The translations under genes and the position numbers were made by a program. Below, in pieces: positions 63,281-64,000 of a DNA stretch of 64,000 bases (position 1 is its first letter; every line of letters starts with the position of its first letter). The notes under the pieces were generated by a model that was given only the letters and a program-made list of their open reading frames with translations, ran no database searches and was not told where the DNA came from. The DNA is from Cupriavidus respiraculi. GTDB taxonomy: Bacteria; Pseudomonadota; Gammaproteobacteria; Burkholderiales; Burkholderiaceae. The stretch covers positions 1,364,001 to 1,428,000 of the forward strand of contig NZ_CAJZAH010000001.1 in NCBI RefSeq assembly GCF_914271545.1, in the 5' to 3' direction.

Positions 63281-64000
63281 TCACCGTGCCGTTGCCCGAA
63301 CCCGGCCGTCATTCGGCATCGGTTCAGCGGCGGCAGCCGCTTCCAGTATCCATTCCCGAAACGATGCGATCCGCGGATGGGCATGGCTTGCCTCGGGATA
63401 CACGAGGTAGTAGGCAAAGTCATCCAGCAGGGCGCGATCCGCGAGCCTGACCAGCGTGCCTGCCACCAGTTCGCGCTCCACCATCGCGGCAGGGAGCAAC
63501 CCGGCCCCCTGGCCCGCCAATACCGCTTTCCACAGCAAGGCAGAGTCGTCGAAGGATGGTCCTCGCGGACGCCCGGCCCCCTCGAGTCCCTGGGCCTCGA
63601 ACCACAGATGCCAGCCCTTGCGTTCGTGGTCGTGAACGTGCGGCCAGTCCAGCAATGCCGCGGCCGAGGCCGGCATGCCCAACCTGGCGACCAATGCCGG
63701 GGCGGCCACCGGCACGATCTCCACGGCCACGATGCGCTCGCTGCGCAAGCCGGGATAGCGACCGAGCCCGTGCCGAATGGCGACATGCACGCCGTCGCGC
63801 GAAAAATCGGCGAGCGCCGTGGAGGTAGCGACATGAAGGTCAATGCCGGGATGGGTGTCGTGAAAGGACTGCAGGCGCGGCACCAACCATGCCGCCGCGA
63901 AGAATGGCGTGGCGCTCACGGTCAGCATGCCAGTGTCGGAAGGCACTGCCAGCCTGCCGGTCGCTTCGGTGATCAGCCGGAAGGCATTGCGCACGGGAGG
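63281..64000 (-). CDS. LysR-family regulator, effector domain only (N-terminus beyond the window)
   Basis: The visible 239 codons, open to the right edge, form a GcvA-like LysR effector domain (LTVSATPFFAAAWLVPRLQSFHDTHPGIDLHV in its opening part, about the first 60 residues). The DNA-binding helix should lie just beyond base 64000. No internal start is likely to be used. Target unknown. Confidence 0.88.
   Translation of the reverse strand, partial: PPVRNAFRLITEATGRLAVPSDTGMLTVSATPFFAAAWLVPRLQSFHDTHPGIDLHVATSTALADFSRDGVHVAIRHGLGRYPGLRSERIVAVEIVPVAAPALVARLGMPASAAALLDWPHVHDHERKGWHLWFEAQGLEGAGRPRGPSFDDSALLWKAVLAGQGAGLLPAAMVERELVAGTLVRLADRALLDDFAYYLVYPEASHAHPRIASFREWILEAAAAAEPMPNDGRVRATAR

Overview
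The window is GC-rich, densely packed bacterial chromosome. The gene content points to a betaproteobacterium of the Burkholderiales, and Cupriavidus or a close relative fits best. Supporting signs are four tripartite-tricarboxylate (Bug/TctC) periplasmic binding proteins with no membrane partners, many LysR/AraC-controlled catabolic islands, and short palindromic intergenic repeats. The genus is an inference. I annotate 58 protein genes, two of them cut by the window edges, plus one possible 19-codon leader. I saw no tRNA, rRNA, insertion sequence, prophage or CRISPR array.

Region 1 (1-17700) is a co-oriented minus-strand run of 13 genes with many 4-base ATGA or GTGA stop/start overlaps. In transcription order it holds an ArgE/DapE-type deacylase, a five-domain peptide-type ABC transporter, gabT, gabD, a cupin, a TPP-dependent 2-oxo-acid enzyme, an acetylpolyamine-amidohydrolase-type enzyme, an M20 carbamoylase/allantoate-type amidohydrolase, a DMT exporter and an aldehyde dehydrogenase. 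A divergent MocR/GabR regulator sits at its head. Together they look like uptake, deacylation or decarbamoylation, and oxidation of N-substituted C4 amines to GABA, then to succinate. A flavoprotein D-2-hydroxyacid dehydrogenase and a kelch/Ig lipoprotein follow on the plus strand.

Region 2 (21900-27000) is a MoxR ATPase, DUF58 and VWA cluster led by a PDZ-less HtrA-type protease, with a second VWA protein read divergently. Region 3 (27000-34800) is an acyl-CoA catabolic island: CoA-transferase, a crotonase that lacks both usual catalytic glutamates, a pair of acyl-CoA dehydrogenases, two Bug proteins and a LysR regulator, with shared operator-like motifs. Region 4 (34900-41300) is mixed: a small disordered protein, GNAT, tautomerase, LysR, DMT, YggL and a large secreted beta-helix protein.

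Region 5 (41470-46760) couples a TauD-type dioxygenase to a sugar-class ABC importer. Region 6 (46880-51170) is a MacAB/DevBCA-like exporter with two different FtsX-type permeases. Region 7 (51480-54650) holds a 2-hydroxyacid dehydrogenase, a Bug protein and a class II aldolase under a divergent AraC regulator. Region 8 (55490-64000) holds LysE, a chemoreceptor without a sensing domain behind a sigma-28-like promoter, a Bug protein, an OmpR-type two-component system, a split DipZ-like CcdA/TlpA pair, an HD hydrolase and a truncated LysR gene.
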